Shown here piece by piece: positions 7,286 to 14,394 of a stretch of DNA of 15,243 nt. The position numbers were made by a program, and so were the translations under genes. This DNA comes from a bacterium. Its GTDB lineage: Bacteria > Sumerlaeota > Sumerlaeia > MVZB01. Positions within the stretch are counted from its first letter, which is position 1. Each line of letters opens with the position of its first letter. The stretch spans positions 1 to 15,243 of the forward strand of contig JAMCWS010000093.1 of NCBI GenBank assembly GCA_023480605.1. The letters are read 5' to 3'. The notes beneath the pieces were generated by a model. It made no database searches, was not told the DNA's origin, and saw only the letters and a program-made list of their open reading frames with translations.

Positions 7286-9007
7286 TCAGTTCCCCGTTCC
7301 CGTCTGCGAGGCGGCTTCTTCGGCGGCATCCAGGCCATCGACGCCGCTGACGATCCGGTAGCGGTAGCCCTGTTCGGTAAGGAAAAGCTGGCGCTTGACG
7401 GCGAACTCGCGCTCGCGGGTGTCTTCGGTCACCAGGCTGTAGAAGTGGGCCATGTTACCGCCGGCCTTGGGGCGCAGAATGCGGCCCAGGCGCTGGGCCT
7501 CCTCCTGGCGCGAGCCGAACGTGCCGGAGATCTGGATGGCCACCGAGGCGTCGGGCAGGTCGATCGAGAAGTTGGCCACCTTGCTGACGATGAGGAGCTT
7601 GATGGCGCCGGCCCTGAAATCCTGGTAGATCTGCTCGCGGTCTTTGTTGGAGGTTTTGCCGGTGATGATGGGCACGTTGAATTCGGCCGCCATTTTGTCG
7701 AGTTGTTCGAGGTATTGGCCGATGATGAGGATCTGGTCGTCGGGGTGGCGGGCGATGATGGCCCGGGCCGTCTCGATCTTGCGCTCGTTTTCCGAAGCGA
7801 TCCGGAACTTGGCCTTGACGTCGGCGACGGCGTATTCGTGGCGGATTTCCTCGGGCAGCGGGATGCGCACCTCGGTGCACAGCGCCTGGGCGATCCAGCC
7901 CTGTTTTTCGAGAGTCTTCCAAGGGATGTCGATTTTCTTGGGACCGATGAGCGAGAAGACGTCGGACTCCTTGCCGTCCTCGCGCAGCAGCGTGGCGGTC
8001 AGGCCCAGCCGGCGCTTGCCCTGGATGTTGGCCACGGCGCGGAAAACCGGCGCCGGCAGCAGGTGCACCTCGTCATAGATGATCAGGCCCCAGGACTGGT
8101 TATCGAACAGTCCCATGTGCGTGAAGGCCTCTTCACGGTGCTTGCGGTAGGTGAGGATCTGGTAGGTGGTGATCGTGACGGGGCGGATTTCCTTGGTTTC
8201 GCCGGTGTATTCACCGATCTGGTCGGCCGCGAGGTTGGTCTTGTCGAGCAGCTCGTCGCGCCACTGGTGCGCGGCGGTGATGTTGGTGACGACGATCAGG
8301 GTATGCTGGCCGACGGCGGCCATGATGCCGATGCCCAGGATGGTTTTGCCGGCGCCGCAGGGCAGCACGAGGACTCCGGAGCCGCCGGTGGCCTTGCCGT
8401 TCTGGTGGAAAACGGCGACGGCTTCGCGCTGGTATTTGCGCAGGTCGAACGACTCGCCCGCCAGGGTCGTCTCGCGCGTGGCGATGGCCAGCGGCGCGCC
8501 GTCCTCGTATCCAGCCAGGTCTTCGACCGGGAATTCCTTCTTGATGAGGGCCTGCTTGAGGGAACCGCGTTCGGCCTTCTTGACTTCGGCGCGGGTTTTG
8601 TCCAGTTTCCTGACGAAGAAGGGACGGATCCGGTCGTCAGCCCAAAGCTGTTCGAGCAGCAGGGCGTCATCGCACTCGAGGATGAGGATGCCGTCTTCCT
8701 GGACCAGGCGCAGCCGGCCGTAACGGGAGATGTATTCCCGCACGTCGTATTCGATGTTCTGCGGGATGGGGTAGCGGCTGAATTCACGCAGACTGCCCAG
8801 GACGTCGTCGGCGGTGAGGCCGGCGCTGGCCGCGTTCCAGAGCGAAAGCGGCGAGATCCGGTAAGTGTGGTAATGCTCGGGGGAGGTGACGATCTCGGCG
8901 AAGGCGGCCAGCGCGTCGCGCGCCGCTTCGTAAAGCGGATGGTCGGTCTCCAGAAGCATCGTCCGGTCGGATTGAACGATGAGGGGTTTATCGGCCGAAG
9001 CGGTCAT
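7286..9007 (-). CDS. XPB/Rad25-type superfamily 2 DNA helicase
   Basis: This 573-residue ATP-dependent 3'-to-5' helicase/translocase is related to eukaryotic XPB, implicated in DNA repair and promoter opening. Residues 1-130 form an N-terminal domain typical of bacterial XPB. Residues about 186-350 are the first RecA domain: KYQREAVAVF (Q-like motif), Walker A PCGAGKT (216-222), motif II DEVH (312-315) and motif III LTATLLRED (336-344), which includes the XPB-specific RED motif (342-344). Residues about 400-530 form the second RecA domain, with SKVANFSIDLPDA and motif VI QEEAQRLGRILRPK (501-514). No nuclease of the Bax1 type is seen nearby. The likely partner is the helicase-associated gene 3.1 kb downstream on the same strand. 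The ATG at 9007 has no clear Shine-Dalgarno sequence, so it may be leaderless or start elsewhere. A long antisense frame is a shadow. Confidence 0.93.
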   Translation of the reverse strand: MTASADKPLIVQSDRTMLLETDHPLYEAARDALAAFAEIVTSPEHYHTYRISPLSLWNAASAGLTADDVLGSLREFSRYPIPQNIEYDVREYISRYGRLRLVQEDGILILECDDALLLEQLWADDRIRPFFVRKLDKTRAEVKKAERGSLKQALIKKEFPVEDLAGYEDGAPLAIATRETTLAGESFDLRKYQREAVAVFHQNGKATGGSGVLVLPCGAGKTILGIGIMAAVGQHTLIVVTNITAAHQWRDELLDKTNLAADQIGEYTGETKEIRPVTITTYQILTYRKHREEAFTHMGLFDNQSWGLIIYDEVHLLPAPVFRAVANIQGKRRLGLTATLLREDGKESDVFSLIGPKKIDIPWKTLEKQGWIAQALCTEVRIPLPEEIRHEYAVADVKAKFRIASENERKIETARAIIARHPDDQILIIGQYLEQLDKMAAEFNVPIITGKTSNKDREQIYQDFRAGAIKLLIVSKVANFSIDLPDASVAIQISGTFGSRQEEAQRLGRILRPKAGGNMAHFYSLVTEDTREREFAVKRQLFLTEQGYRYRIVSGVDGLDAAEEAASQTGTGN

Positions 9008-9543
9008 GCGTGTGGTTATGTTTTACCTATGGATTGAATCGGCGTCTTCTCCGGCATTCCGGCCAGGATTCGAATCACGCCGGTTCGGGTCCACCGAAAC
9101 GGACGCCAAGGCTGTTATTATTGTCCCGCCGCACGCGGACGTCAAAAGCTTTTTCCGCCCGGCAAGGGCAACCAAAATCCTTCATCGAAACTGATAGATT
9201 GGAAGACACCGAGAGATCAACGGTGCGCGAGATGGCGAATCCCAATCTCATACGTCACCCACCCAACGGAATCCTTATGCCTCGAATCGCTTTCATGCAT
9301 CTGATTTATCTCAACTTGGTGTCTGTCGGATCCTCGGGTCCGCGGTGGCTTGGTGGTTCAATCAAATTGCGCGACGGCTGAAGGTTCATGGGCGCTCCCG
9401 ATTGCGATTTGAGCAGCGTTGACTTTGAAAACCGACATGTTTAGAATGAATTCCAGACGCCCGTCCGAGCCGGCGCGACGCAATTGCCGCCGTGCCGGTG
9501 ACTTCGCGGCCGCCCTTGCGTCCGCCAACCGAAGAAGGAATCC
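9008..9543. other. Non-coding region before resB
   Basis: These 536 bases separate the divergent XPB and resB genes. G+C is lower than in the genes, and no reading frame shows family features. AGACACC near 9204 and GGTGTCT near 9318 are inverted over about 120 bases. Small hairpins occur at about 9208-9225 (CACCG/CGGTG) and 9327-9342. A strong promoter for resB lies at 9419-9447. The string GGATTCGAATC near 9067 resembles a tRNA T-loop, but no tRNA can be folded around it. I cannot identify anything else. Confidence 0.5.
9419..9447 (+). promoter_or_regulatory. Strong sigma-70-like promoter for resB-ccsA
   Basis: TTGACT (9419-9424) and TAGAAT (9442-9447) are separated by exactly 17 bases. Each box matches consensus at 5 of 6 positions. 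The predicted start near 9454 gives an untranslated leader of about 90 bases before the resB ATG at 9544. No plus-strand gene upstream could otherwise supply transcription, so this is likely the operon promoter. Confidence 0.65.
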
Positions 9544-11166
9544 ATGGCCAATCAGTCCCCGAGTCGTCCATTCTGGACGGAACCCCCATTTCGATACTTT
9601 TATTCGTTACGCGTCGGTCTCGTTTTGCTGGCATTACTCGCTGTCGCATCGACGATCGGCACGATGATTTCGCCGCTCGAACGCGCGCAGCAGTTGGTGT
9701 TCTACAGTCTCTGGTACCGGTGGCTGCTCGTGCTGATGGCGGTCAACGTCAGCGCGGCGACGGTCTTCACTGTCTTCACCAAGATTCTGCCCTCCTACAA
9801 ACCCCGTTTCGCGCAGGATCCGCGCTTTTACGAGACGGCCGCCTGCCGCGGGCAGATCAACTACGCCGGCACGGCCGAAGGCGTCGCCGCGGCGCTGCGC
9901 GGCGAAGGATTCCGAACCTATCATGAGGGGCCTTACGGCTACGCCATCCATGGGCGATTGGGGCGCTGGGGCGCACCGGTTTCGCACCTGGGCGTCGTCA
10001 TCCTGCTGCTGGGCGGATTCGCCTCGGCCTGGGTGGCGCGCGAAGGCCAGATCACCCTGGTCGAGGGGCAGACGACCGACCACATGGAAATGCAAGGGGT
10101 GAGCCAACCCGTCCCACTCGGCTTCACTATCCGATGCGACGATTTCGACACCGCCTTTTTCCCCCGCACGCAAACCCCCTCGCGTTTCACCTCGTACCTG
10201 ACCGCCTTCGTCGCCGGCCAGCCTCCCCGCGCGGGCGTGGTCGAAGTCAATCAGGCCATGGTGGTCCAAGGCTGGAAATTGCACCAGGCCAGTTACCAGG
10301 AGATGGAAGGGATGAGCCGTTACCGGGTGGCCGTGGGCGTCACCGCGTCACGACCGACGACGGTCACGCTCGAACTGACGCCGGGCCAGAGCCGCCCCGT
10401 TCCGGGGCAAAACGGGGTCGACCTGAGCCTGAGCACGGCCATCCCGTCCCGCTGGACGATCAGCCGCGACGGCAAGGCCATCCAGGAAGGCTCGCTGGGC
10501 GCATCCGCCGGCAAACTTCTATTGACGGCCGACCAGTTCGAGCCGGATTTCGTCATCGGCGCCGACCGCACCGCCGGCAGCCGCTCGCAGGAACTCAACA
10601 ATCCCGCCCTGCACGTGACCCTGATCGCGAACGGGCAGCGCATCCTCAGCCAGTGGCTTTTCGGGCGTGAAGATATGAAGTCAATGGTCCACCAAGCCGG
10701 AGCCCCTTACGAGCTCGAATTGAAAGGGATCCAAGGCGAGGGAGCCGCGCGCCGGTTCGTTGTTTCGGTGACTCCGGCCGGCGGCCCTCCCCTGGGCCAG
10801 GTGACCCTGGCGCTGAACCAGACCGCGGCGCTGGCGCCGCCGCCCGCCGCCGCCGCCGCCGCCGGGCCGTGGCGGGTGCGTTTCGTCCAGACCGTGCCGC
10901 TCTACGCGACGGTGCTAACGGTTTCCCGCAACCCGGCGCTGCCGGTGGTCTATGGCGGCTGCCTGGTGATGATGATCGGTCTGGTGATCGCCTTCTTCAA
11001 CCGCCGGCGCGAAGTCTGGTACTGGGTAGACTCGCGCCGCGGCCGGCTGCGCCTGGCCGCCGCTTATCCCCAACCTCGGGAACAATTGGACCGGGCTACG
11101 TCCCGGGCGCTCGAACGCCTGTCGAATCCAACGCAATCACCGCCATCGCCTGAAAAATCGGAGTGA
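9544..11166 (+). CDS. resB: Cytochrome c biogenesis protein ResB (Ccs1), System II
   Basis: This 540-residue membrane protein is one half of the System II haem-handling and ligation complex, acting at the outer face of the cytoplasmic membrane. Membrane helices lie at about residues 21-42 (SLRVGLVLLALLAVASTIGT), 57-78, 145-165 (the HLGVVILLLGG segment, with conserved H148) and 465-487. A large extracytoplasmic domain (about 166-460) sits between helices 3 and 4, the classic ResB topology. The FYSLRVGLVLL opening and the KLHQASYQE and NPALPVVYGGC segments are typical. A Pro/Ala-rich linker (LAPPPAAAAAAGPW) precedes the last domain segment. The ATG is preceded by AGAAGGAATCC, a good ribosome site. 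It ends 7 bases before the ccsA frame, and a good promoter lies at 9419-9447. The family call is firm. Confidence 0.92.
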   Translation: MANQSPSRPFWTEPPFRYFYSLRVGLVLLALLAVASTIGTMISPLERAQQLVFYSLWYRWLLVLMAVNVSAATVFTVFTKILPSYKPRFAQDPRFYETAACRGQINYAGTAEGVAAALRGEGFRTYHEGPYGYAIHGRLGRWGAPVSHLGVVILLLGGFASAWVAREGQITLVEGQTTDHMEMQGVSQPVPLGFTIRCDDFDTAFFPRTQTPSRFTSYLTAFVAGQPPRAGVVEVNQAMVVQGWKLHQASYQEMEGMSRYRVAVGVTASRPTTVTLELTPGQSRPVPGQNGVDLSLSTAIPSRWTISRDGKAIQEGSLGASAGKLLLTADQFEPDFVIGADRTAGSRSQELNNPALHVTLIANGQRILSQWLFGREDMKSMVHQAGAPYELELKGIQGEGAARRFVVSVTPAGGPPLGQVTLALNQTAALAPPPAAAAAAGPWRVRFVQTVPLYATVLTVSRNPALPVVYGGCLVMMIGLVIAFFNRRREVWYWVDSRRGRLRLAAAYPQPREQLDRATSRALERLSNPTQSPPSPEKSE

Positions 11167-11173
11167 TCCAACC

Positions 11174-12871
11174 ATGGGCGCGTCCGCTTCTCCTCTGCCA
11201 CCCGGCATCGATATCTCCTCGCCTCGTGCTGGTGCTCGTAATCGTAATCGACATCTCCCGGATTACGCTCCCGTGGCGCGCTTGCCCCGCCGGCGCTGGA
11301 CGGGTATGGCCATAGTCTTCGTCCTGTGGCTGTTTGCCGCGGCGCGGCCGGCCGCGGCCCAACAGGCGGCCCAGTCGACCGTCTCCGCCGGAACGCCGGA
11401 ACTCGCGGGAGCCCTCACCGGCGACGCGTGGCGCGAGGCTCTCGTCCCGCTGGAGACGATGCCGGTTCAGGATTACGGTTACATCCGCAGCGGCTATACG
11501 TTCGGCGAGAACCACCTGCGCGCCATCGGGGGCAAGTCGACGCTGGACGGCATGGGGCCGCTGGCATCAGTCATCTGGCTGATGGCGAATCCGGAAAAGG
11601 CGGCGGCGACGCCGATCATCAAGATCGTGCGGCCCGAGGTGGGCGAATTATTCGGCGCCAAGCGCATCAGCCTGAACCAATATCTCGATCCCACAAACCA
11701 CGCGCGCCTGGTGCAGATGGTGCAAAAAGATCAGGAGGCCTTCCTGCGCCCGGCCAACGAACTCGAGGAGCAGGCCGATCATCTCGAAAATCTCGAACGC
11801 GATTGGGCGATCGTGCCCCGCGCCGGCTCGTGGCTCTCGCCCGTCGAGATGGCCGCCGAGAAGCAGATCGGGACGGCCGACCGCCGGATCCTGACGCAGT
11901 GGGCGGCGCTCAAGGCCGCCATCCGCGCCAACGACCCGGCCGCCGGCGGCGAGGCCGCACGCGAACTCGCGACGGCGGTCCGCAACGCGGCCGTGGCGCT
12001 GCGGACGCCCCTGCCTCACCTCAAGCTCGACGTCTTCTACCACCGCGGCAAGCCATTCGAGGTCTCGGCGGGCCTTTACCTGCTGGCGGCGCTGTTCTAT
12101 GGCGCGGCGATCCTGTTCAAGCGGTCGCGGCTGGGCTGGGCCGGCTATGCGCTGATGGCGGCCGGATTCGCCGAGGAAGCCGTGGGCATCACGGCCCGCT
12201 GGATCCTGGCCGGGCGCGCGCCGCTCTCCAACATGTATGAATCCTTCACGTTTGCCGTGGGGGGCCTGATTCTCATCGCCCTCATCTTCGAGGCGATCTG
12301 GCGGACCCGCCTGGCCGGCCTGGGGGGCTCGATCCTGGGATTCGTCTTCATGGTGCTGGCGCACAAGCTGCCGATTTTCAAAAGCGAGATCCAGCCGCTC
12401 ATGCCGGCGCTGCAATCGAGCTGGCTGACTTATCATGTGGTGGTCATCATGCTGAGCTACTCAGCCTTCGCCCTGTCGTTTTTCGCCAGCATCATTTACC
12501 TGGCCAAGGACGCCATGGGAGGCGACCAGACCGCGCTGGCACCGTTGCGTCGCCTGCCCACGCTTCAGGCCCTTGACGTGTTTAATTACAAGATCATCGC
12601 GGTCGGCTTTCCGCTGCTGACCCTGGGGATCATCTTCGGGGCCGTCTGGGCGGCGACGGCCTGGGGCCGCCCCTGGGGCTTCGACCCCAAGGAGACATGG
12701 TCGGCCATCACCTGGCTGATTTACGCGATCTATCTGCACGCGCGCTACCTGGCGGGCTGGCAGGGGCGGCGGGCGGCCTACCTGGCGCTGCTGGGCTTCG
12801 CGGCCGTCCTGTTTACTTACGTGGGTGTCAACTACCTGTTGCCCGGGTTGCACAGTTACGCCTCGTCTTGA
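11174..12871 (+). CDS. ccsA: Cytochrome c biogenesis protein CcsA (ResC) with large N-terminal periplasmic domain, System II
   Basis: The protein has 565 residues from the first ATG. A signal-like helix (MAIVFVLWLFAAARPAAAQQ, 45-64) is followed by a periplasmic domain (about 70-295), then about eight membrane helices. The CcsA haem-handling signature WGRPWGFDPKETW (497-509), a variant of the tryptophan-rich WWD segment, lies between helices. H420 (LTYHVV) and H560 (GLHSY) are the likely haem-ligand or transport histidines. With ResB it exports haem and joins it to CxxCH apocytochromes. The N-terminal domain makes it longer than stand-alone CcsA proteins of about 320 residues, as seen in several phyla. 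The start is ambiguous. The ATG at 11174 has a GGAG site 9-13 bases upstream, but residues 11-30 are encoded by a dispersed hexamer repeat. A GTG at 11273 would give a neater signal peptide, MARLPRRRWTG plus helix. A terminator follows at 12927. Confidence 0.92.
   Translation: MGASASPLPPGIDISSPRAGARNRNRHLPDYAPVARLPRRRWTGMAIVFVLWLFAAARPAAAQQAAQSTVSAGTPELAGALTGDAWREALVPLETMPVQDYGYIRSGYTFGENHLRAIGGKSTLDGMGPLASVIWLMANPEKAAATPIIKIVRPEVGELFGAKRISLNQYLDPTNHARLVQMVQKDQEAFLRPANELEEQADHLENLERDWAIVPRAGSWLSPVEMAAEKQIGTADRRILTQWAALKAAIRANDPAAGGEAARELATAVRNAAVALRTPLPHLKLDVFYHRGKPFEVSAGLYLLAALFYGAAILFKRSRLGWAGYALMAAGFAEEAVGITARWILAGRAPLSNMYESFTFAVGGLILIALIFEAIWRTRLAGLGGSILGFVFMVLAHKLPIFKSEIQPLMPALQSSWLTYHVVVIMLSYSAFALSFFASIIYLAKDAMGGDQTALAPLRRLPTLQALDVFNYKIIAVGFPLLTLGIIFGAVWAATAWGRPWGFDPKETWSAITWLIYAIYLHARYLAGWQGRRAAYLALLGFAAVLFTYVGVNYLLPGLHSYASS
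11210..11261 (+). repeat. Hexamer-repeat element, copy B
   Basis: The element runs from GATATC (11210-11215) to TCCCGG (11256-11261). Its core is a TCGTGC/TCGTAA hexamer run ending TCGTAATCGTAATCGACA. Border motifs, order and orientation match the element at 463-512, and total lengths are 52 and 50 bases. It lies in the first 30 codons of the longest ccsA frame, where it would encode ISSPRAGARNRNRHLP. That is unlike any CcsA sequence I know and argues that this stretch is really a leader. Confidence 0.6.
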
Positions 12872-12926
12872 GCAGCCGGCCGCGCGGACGTAAAAACCGA
12901 CCACCCGAGCGGCGAAACCCGGCCTG

Positions 12927-12961
12927 GCCCCTTCTCCCGGATATCGGGGGGAGGGGCTTTT
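12927..12961 (+). terminator. Intrinsic terminator of the resB-ccsA operon
   Basis: A 12-bp stem pairs 12927-12938 (GCCCCTTCTCCC) with 12946-12957, including two G-T wobbles. It closes a 7-base loop, GGATATC, and is followed directly by TTTT (12958-12961). It lies 55 bases after the ccsA stop and is oriented with the operon. Stem strength is high; the T run is short. Confidence 0.75.
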
Positions 12962-13000
12962 GGCGCGGGCGGCGGCTCGCGGCCGGGCGACGGGAGGAGA

Positions 13001-13031
13001 ATCGGGCCAAAATCAGCAGTATCGGGCCAAA
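13001..13031 (+). promoter_or_regulatory. Direct-repeat pair, possible regulator site
   Basis: ATCGGGCCAAA occurs at 13001-13011 and again, identically, at 13021-13031. The repeat distance is exactly 20 bases, about two helical turns. The pair ends 25 bases before the -35 box of the candidate promoter, a position suited to an activator or wrapped repressor. No regulator gene is in the window. Confidence 0.4.
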
Positions 13032-13056
13032 TAATGCGAATTCCCCAAAACAGTAC

Positions 13057-13085
13057 TTGCCCGTCCTTTTTCATCTTTGGATAAT
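13057..13085 (+). promoter_or_regulatory. Candidate promoter of the oxidoreductase-isomerase operon
   Basis: TTGCCC (13057-13062) and GATAAT (13080-13085) are separated by 17 bases, matching consensus at 4 and 5 of 6 positions. It lies just downstream of the direct-repeat pair and after the resB-ccsA terminator. A transcript would begin near 13092, leaving a leader of about 160 bases. Confidence 0.5.
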
Positions 13086-13250
13086 CACTGCGATTTGCAG
13101 GCACCGCGAGCGCATCCTGACCATCCGGCCAGCCACGATCGGCGGCGCGCCCGGCCCGCAAGTCAGTCGCGAACGCAACGCGGCGGCGGTCGCCCCCGCA
13201 CGACCGCCCGAATGCAGAAACGCCCCCAGGGCCAAATGGAGCAAGCAGCC

Positions 13251-14237
13251 ATGATTAATGTTGCCATCGTCGGGATGGGAAACATCGGCAACGTCCACGC
13301 CCGGTGTTATCAGGCCAACCCCGAGACGAAGATCGTCGCCGTCTGCGACATCATCAAGGAGCGGGCCGACAAGGCGGCGGCCGCCTACGGCGCCCCCGCC
13401 TTCTACAGCGTCAAGGAGATGCTGGCGGCCAAAATCAAGATCGACGCGGCCAGCGTCGCCACGGCCGGCAAGGAAAACGGCGGCGACCACTTCAAGCCGA
13501 CCATGGAACTGCTGGGCGCCGGCATCCCGGTGCTGGGCGAGAAGCCCATCAGCAATGAAATCCCCAAGGCGCGAAAGATGGTCGCCCTGGCGCAAGAGAA
13601 AAAGATCCCGTACGCCGTCGACCTCAACCATCGCTTCACCCCCAGCGCCGTGCGCGCGAAGGAATGGCTCGAGGCCGGCCGCCTGGGCGAACTCAACATC
13701 ATCAACATGACGATGTGGATCAACAATCCCAACGAATCCAGCCCCCACTTCCACATGCGCGCCCTGCACCCCCACTCGCTCGACATCATGCGTTACTTCG
13801 CCGGCGACGTCGCCAAGGTGCAGGCGTTCTTCAAGAAGGGCAAGGGGCGCGCGATCTGGTCCAATGTGCAAGTGAACCTGCTCTTCAAAAACGGCATCAT
13901 CGGCCACCTGACGGGCAGTTACGACGCCGGCGCCGGCTACGGCCTGGAGACCTGCGAACTGGTCGGCTCGGACGGCCGGGTGATCATCAACGAGGCCTGT
14001 CAGAAGCTGTCGTTCTTTCCGCGCCGGAGCAATCAAGTCGAGATCTTCGAGCACCTGGGCGGCATGCAGAGCTTTCCCGACACCTTCCCTTCGCGCATCA
14101 ATGCCTGGATCGAGGACTTGCGCAAAAAAGTCAAACCCAACCAGGTCGACGGAAAAGCGGAGGACGCCCTCAAGGTGCAACTGATCATCGAGGCCGCCAT
14201 CAAGAGTTGGGACACCGGAAGGGTGATAACGCTGTAA
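13251..14237 (+). CDS. Gfo/Idh/MocA family NAD(P)-dependent oxidoreductase
   Basis: This 328-residue cytoplasmic protein probably oxidises or reduces a sugar, inositol or amino-sugar hydroxyl using NAD(P). The N-terminal Rossmann domain has VAIVGMGNIGNVHA, with GMGNIG at 8-13. D33 (VAVCD) lies at the end of the second strand, which often favours NAD over NADP. The family signature GEKPISNE has the catalytic lysine K98. The C-terminal alpha/beta domain includes DLNHRF (124-129) and HPHSLDIMRYF (173-183), whose H175 or D178 are candidates for substrate contacts. There is no signal peptide, unlike many family members that are exported. The start at 13251 has GGAG 9 bases upstream and gives the expected MINVAIVG beginning. 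It is followed 157 bases later by a sugar-isomerase-like gene, a common pairing in sugar or cyclitol catabolism. The exact substrate is unknown. Confidence 0.9.
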   Translation: MINVAIVGMGNIGNVHARCYQANPETKIVAVCDIIKERADKAAAAYGAPAFYSVKEMLAAKIKIDAASVATAGKENGGDHFKPTMELLGAGIPVLGEKPISNEIPKARKMVALAQEKKIPYAVDLNHRFTPSAVRAKEWLEAGRLGELNIINMTMWINNPNESSPHFHMRALHPHSLDIMRYFAGDVAKVQAFFKKGKGRAIWSNVQVNLLFKNGIIGHLTGSYDAGAGYGLETCELVGSDGRVIINEACQKLSFFPRRSNQVEIFEHLGGMQSFPDTFPSRINAWIEDLRKKVKPNQVDGKAEDALKVQLIIEAAIKSWDTGRVITL

Positions 14238-14239
14238 AG

Positions 14240-14370
14240 AGGCTTCAGGCTTCAGGCTCTAGGCTTTTGGTGCGAATATCGATGGGCTAATCGAATTCCG
14301 TCGCCTGAGCCCTGAGCCTGAAACCTGGAGCCTGAAGCCTGAAACCTCAAGCCCGGAGCCTGAAGCCTGA
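14240..14370. repeat. Heptamer repeat array forming a long inverted repeat
   Basis: The left arm (14240-14266) is built of AGGCTTC units. The right block (about 14303-14370) is built of degenerate copies of the complement, AGCCTGA. The left arm 14240-14265 is an inverted copy of 14322-14347 at 23 of 26 positions, so the transcript could form a long hairpin with a loop of about 56 bases. It lies between the oxidoreductase and isomerase genes of one operon and ends 24 bases before the isomerase ATG. Such short-period arrays look like a genome-wide repeat class rather than coding DNA. Confidence 0.65.
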
Positions 14371-14394
14371 TAAACCACACATGGAGGCGAAATT

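Larger units (their letters stand above)
12872..13250. other. Intergenic region between ccsA and the oxidoreductase operon
   Basis: This 379-base region holds, in order, a strong terminator (12927-12961), a GC-rich stretch, a pair of direct repeats (13001-13031) and a promoter (13057-13085) with a leader of roughly 160 bases before the ATG at 13251. The oxidoreductase frame stays open upstream to 13077, but that extension is Arg/Pro-rich and unlike the family, so the leader is taken as non-coding. Confidence 0.6.

Noticed and set aside
7445..9037. A plus-strand open frame of 530 residues opposite the XPB gene.
   Set aside because: The opposite strand encodes complete helicase motifs (GAGKT, DEVH, RED, QxxGRxxR-like). 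The plus frame has no family character and is an antisense shadow.
9050..9110. A tRNA-like T-loop string, GGATTCGAATC.
   Set aside because: Flanking bases do not form a 5-bp T stem, and no acceptor, anticodon or D arm could be folded on either strand.
9010..9381. A 123-residue plus-strand open frame between XPB and resB.
   Set aside because: There is no ribosome site, no recognisable family and irregular composition. It is treated as chance.
13077..13250. A 58-residue N-terminal extension of the oxidoreductase frame.
   Set aside because: The extension is Arg/Pro/His-rich and overlaps the candidate promoter. The ATG at 13251 has a good ribosome site and gives the standard Rossmann beginning.
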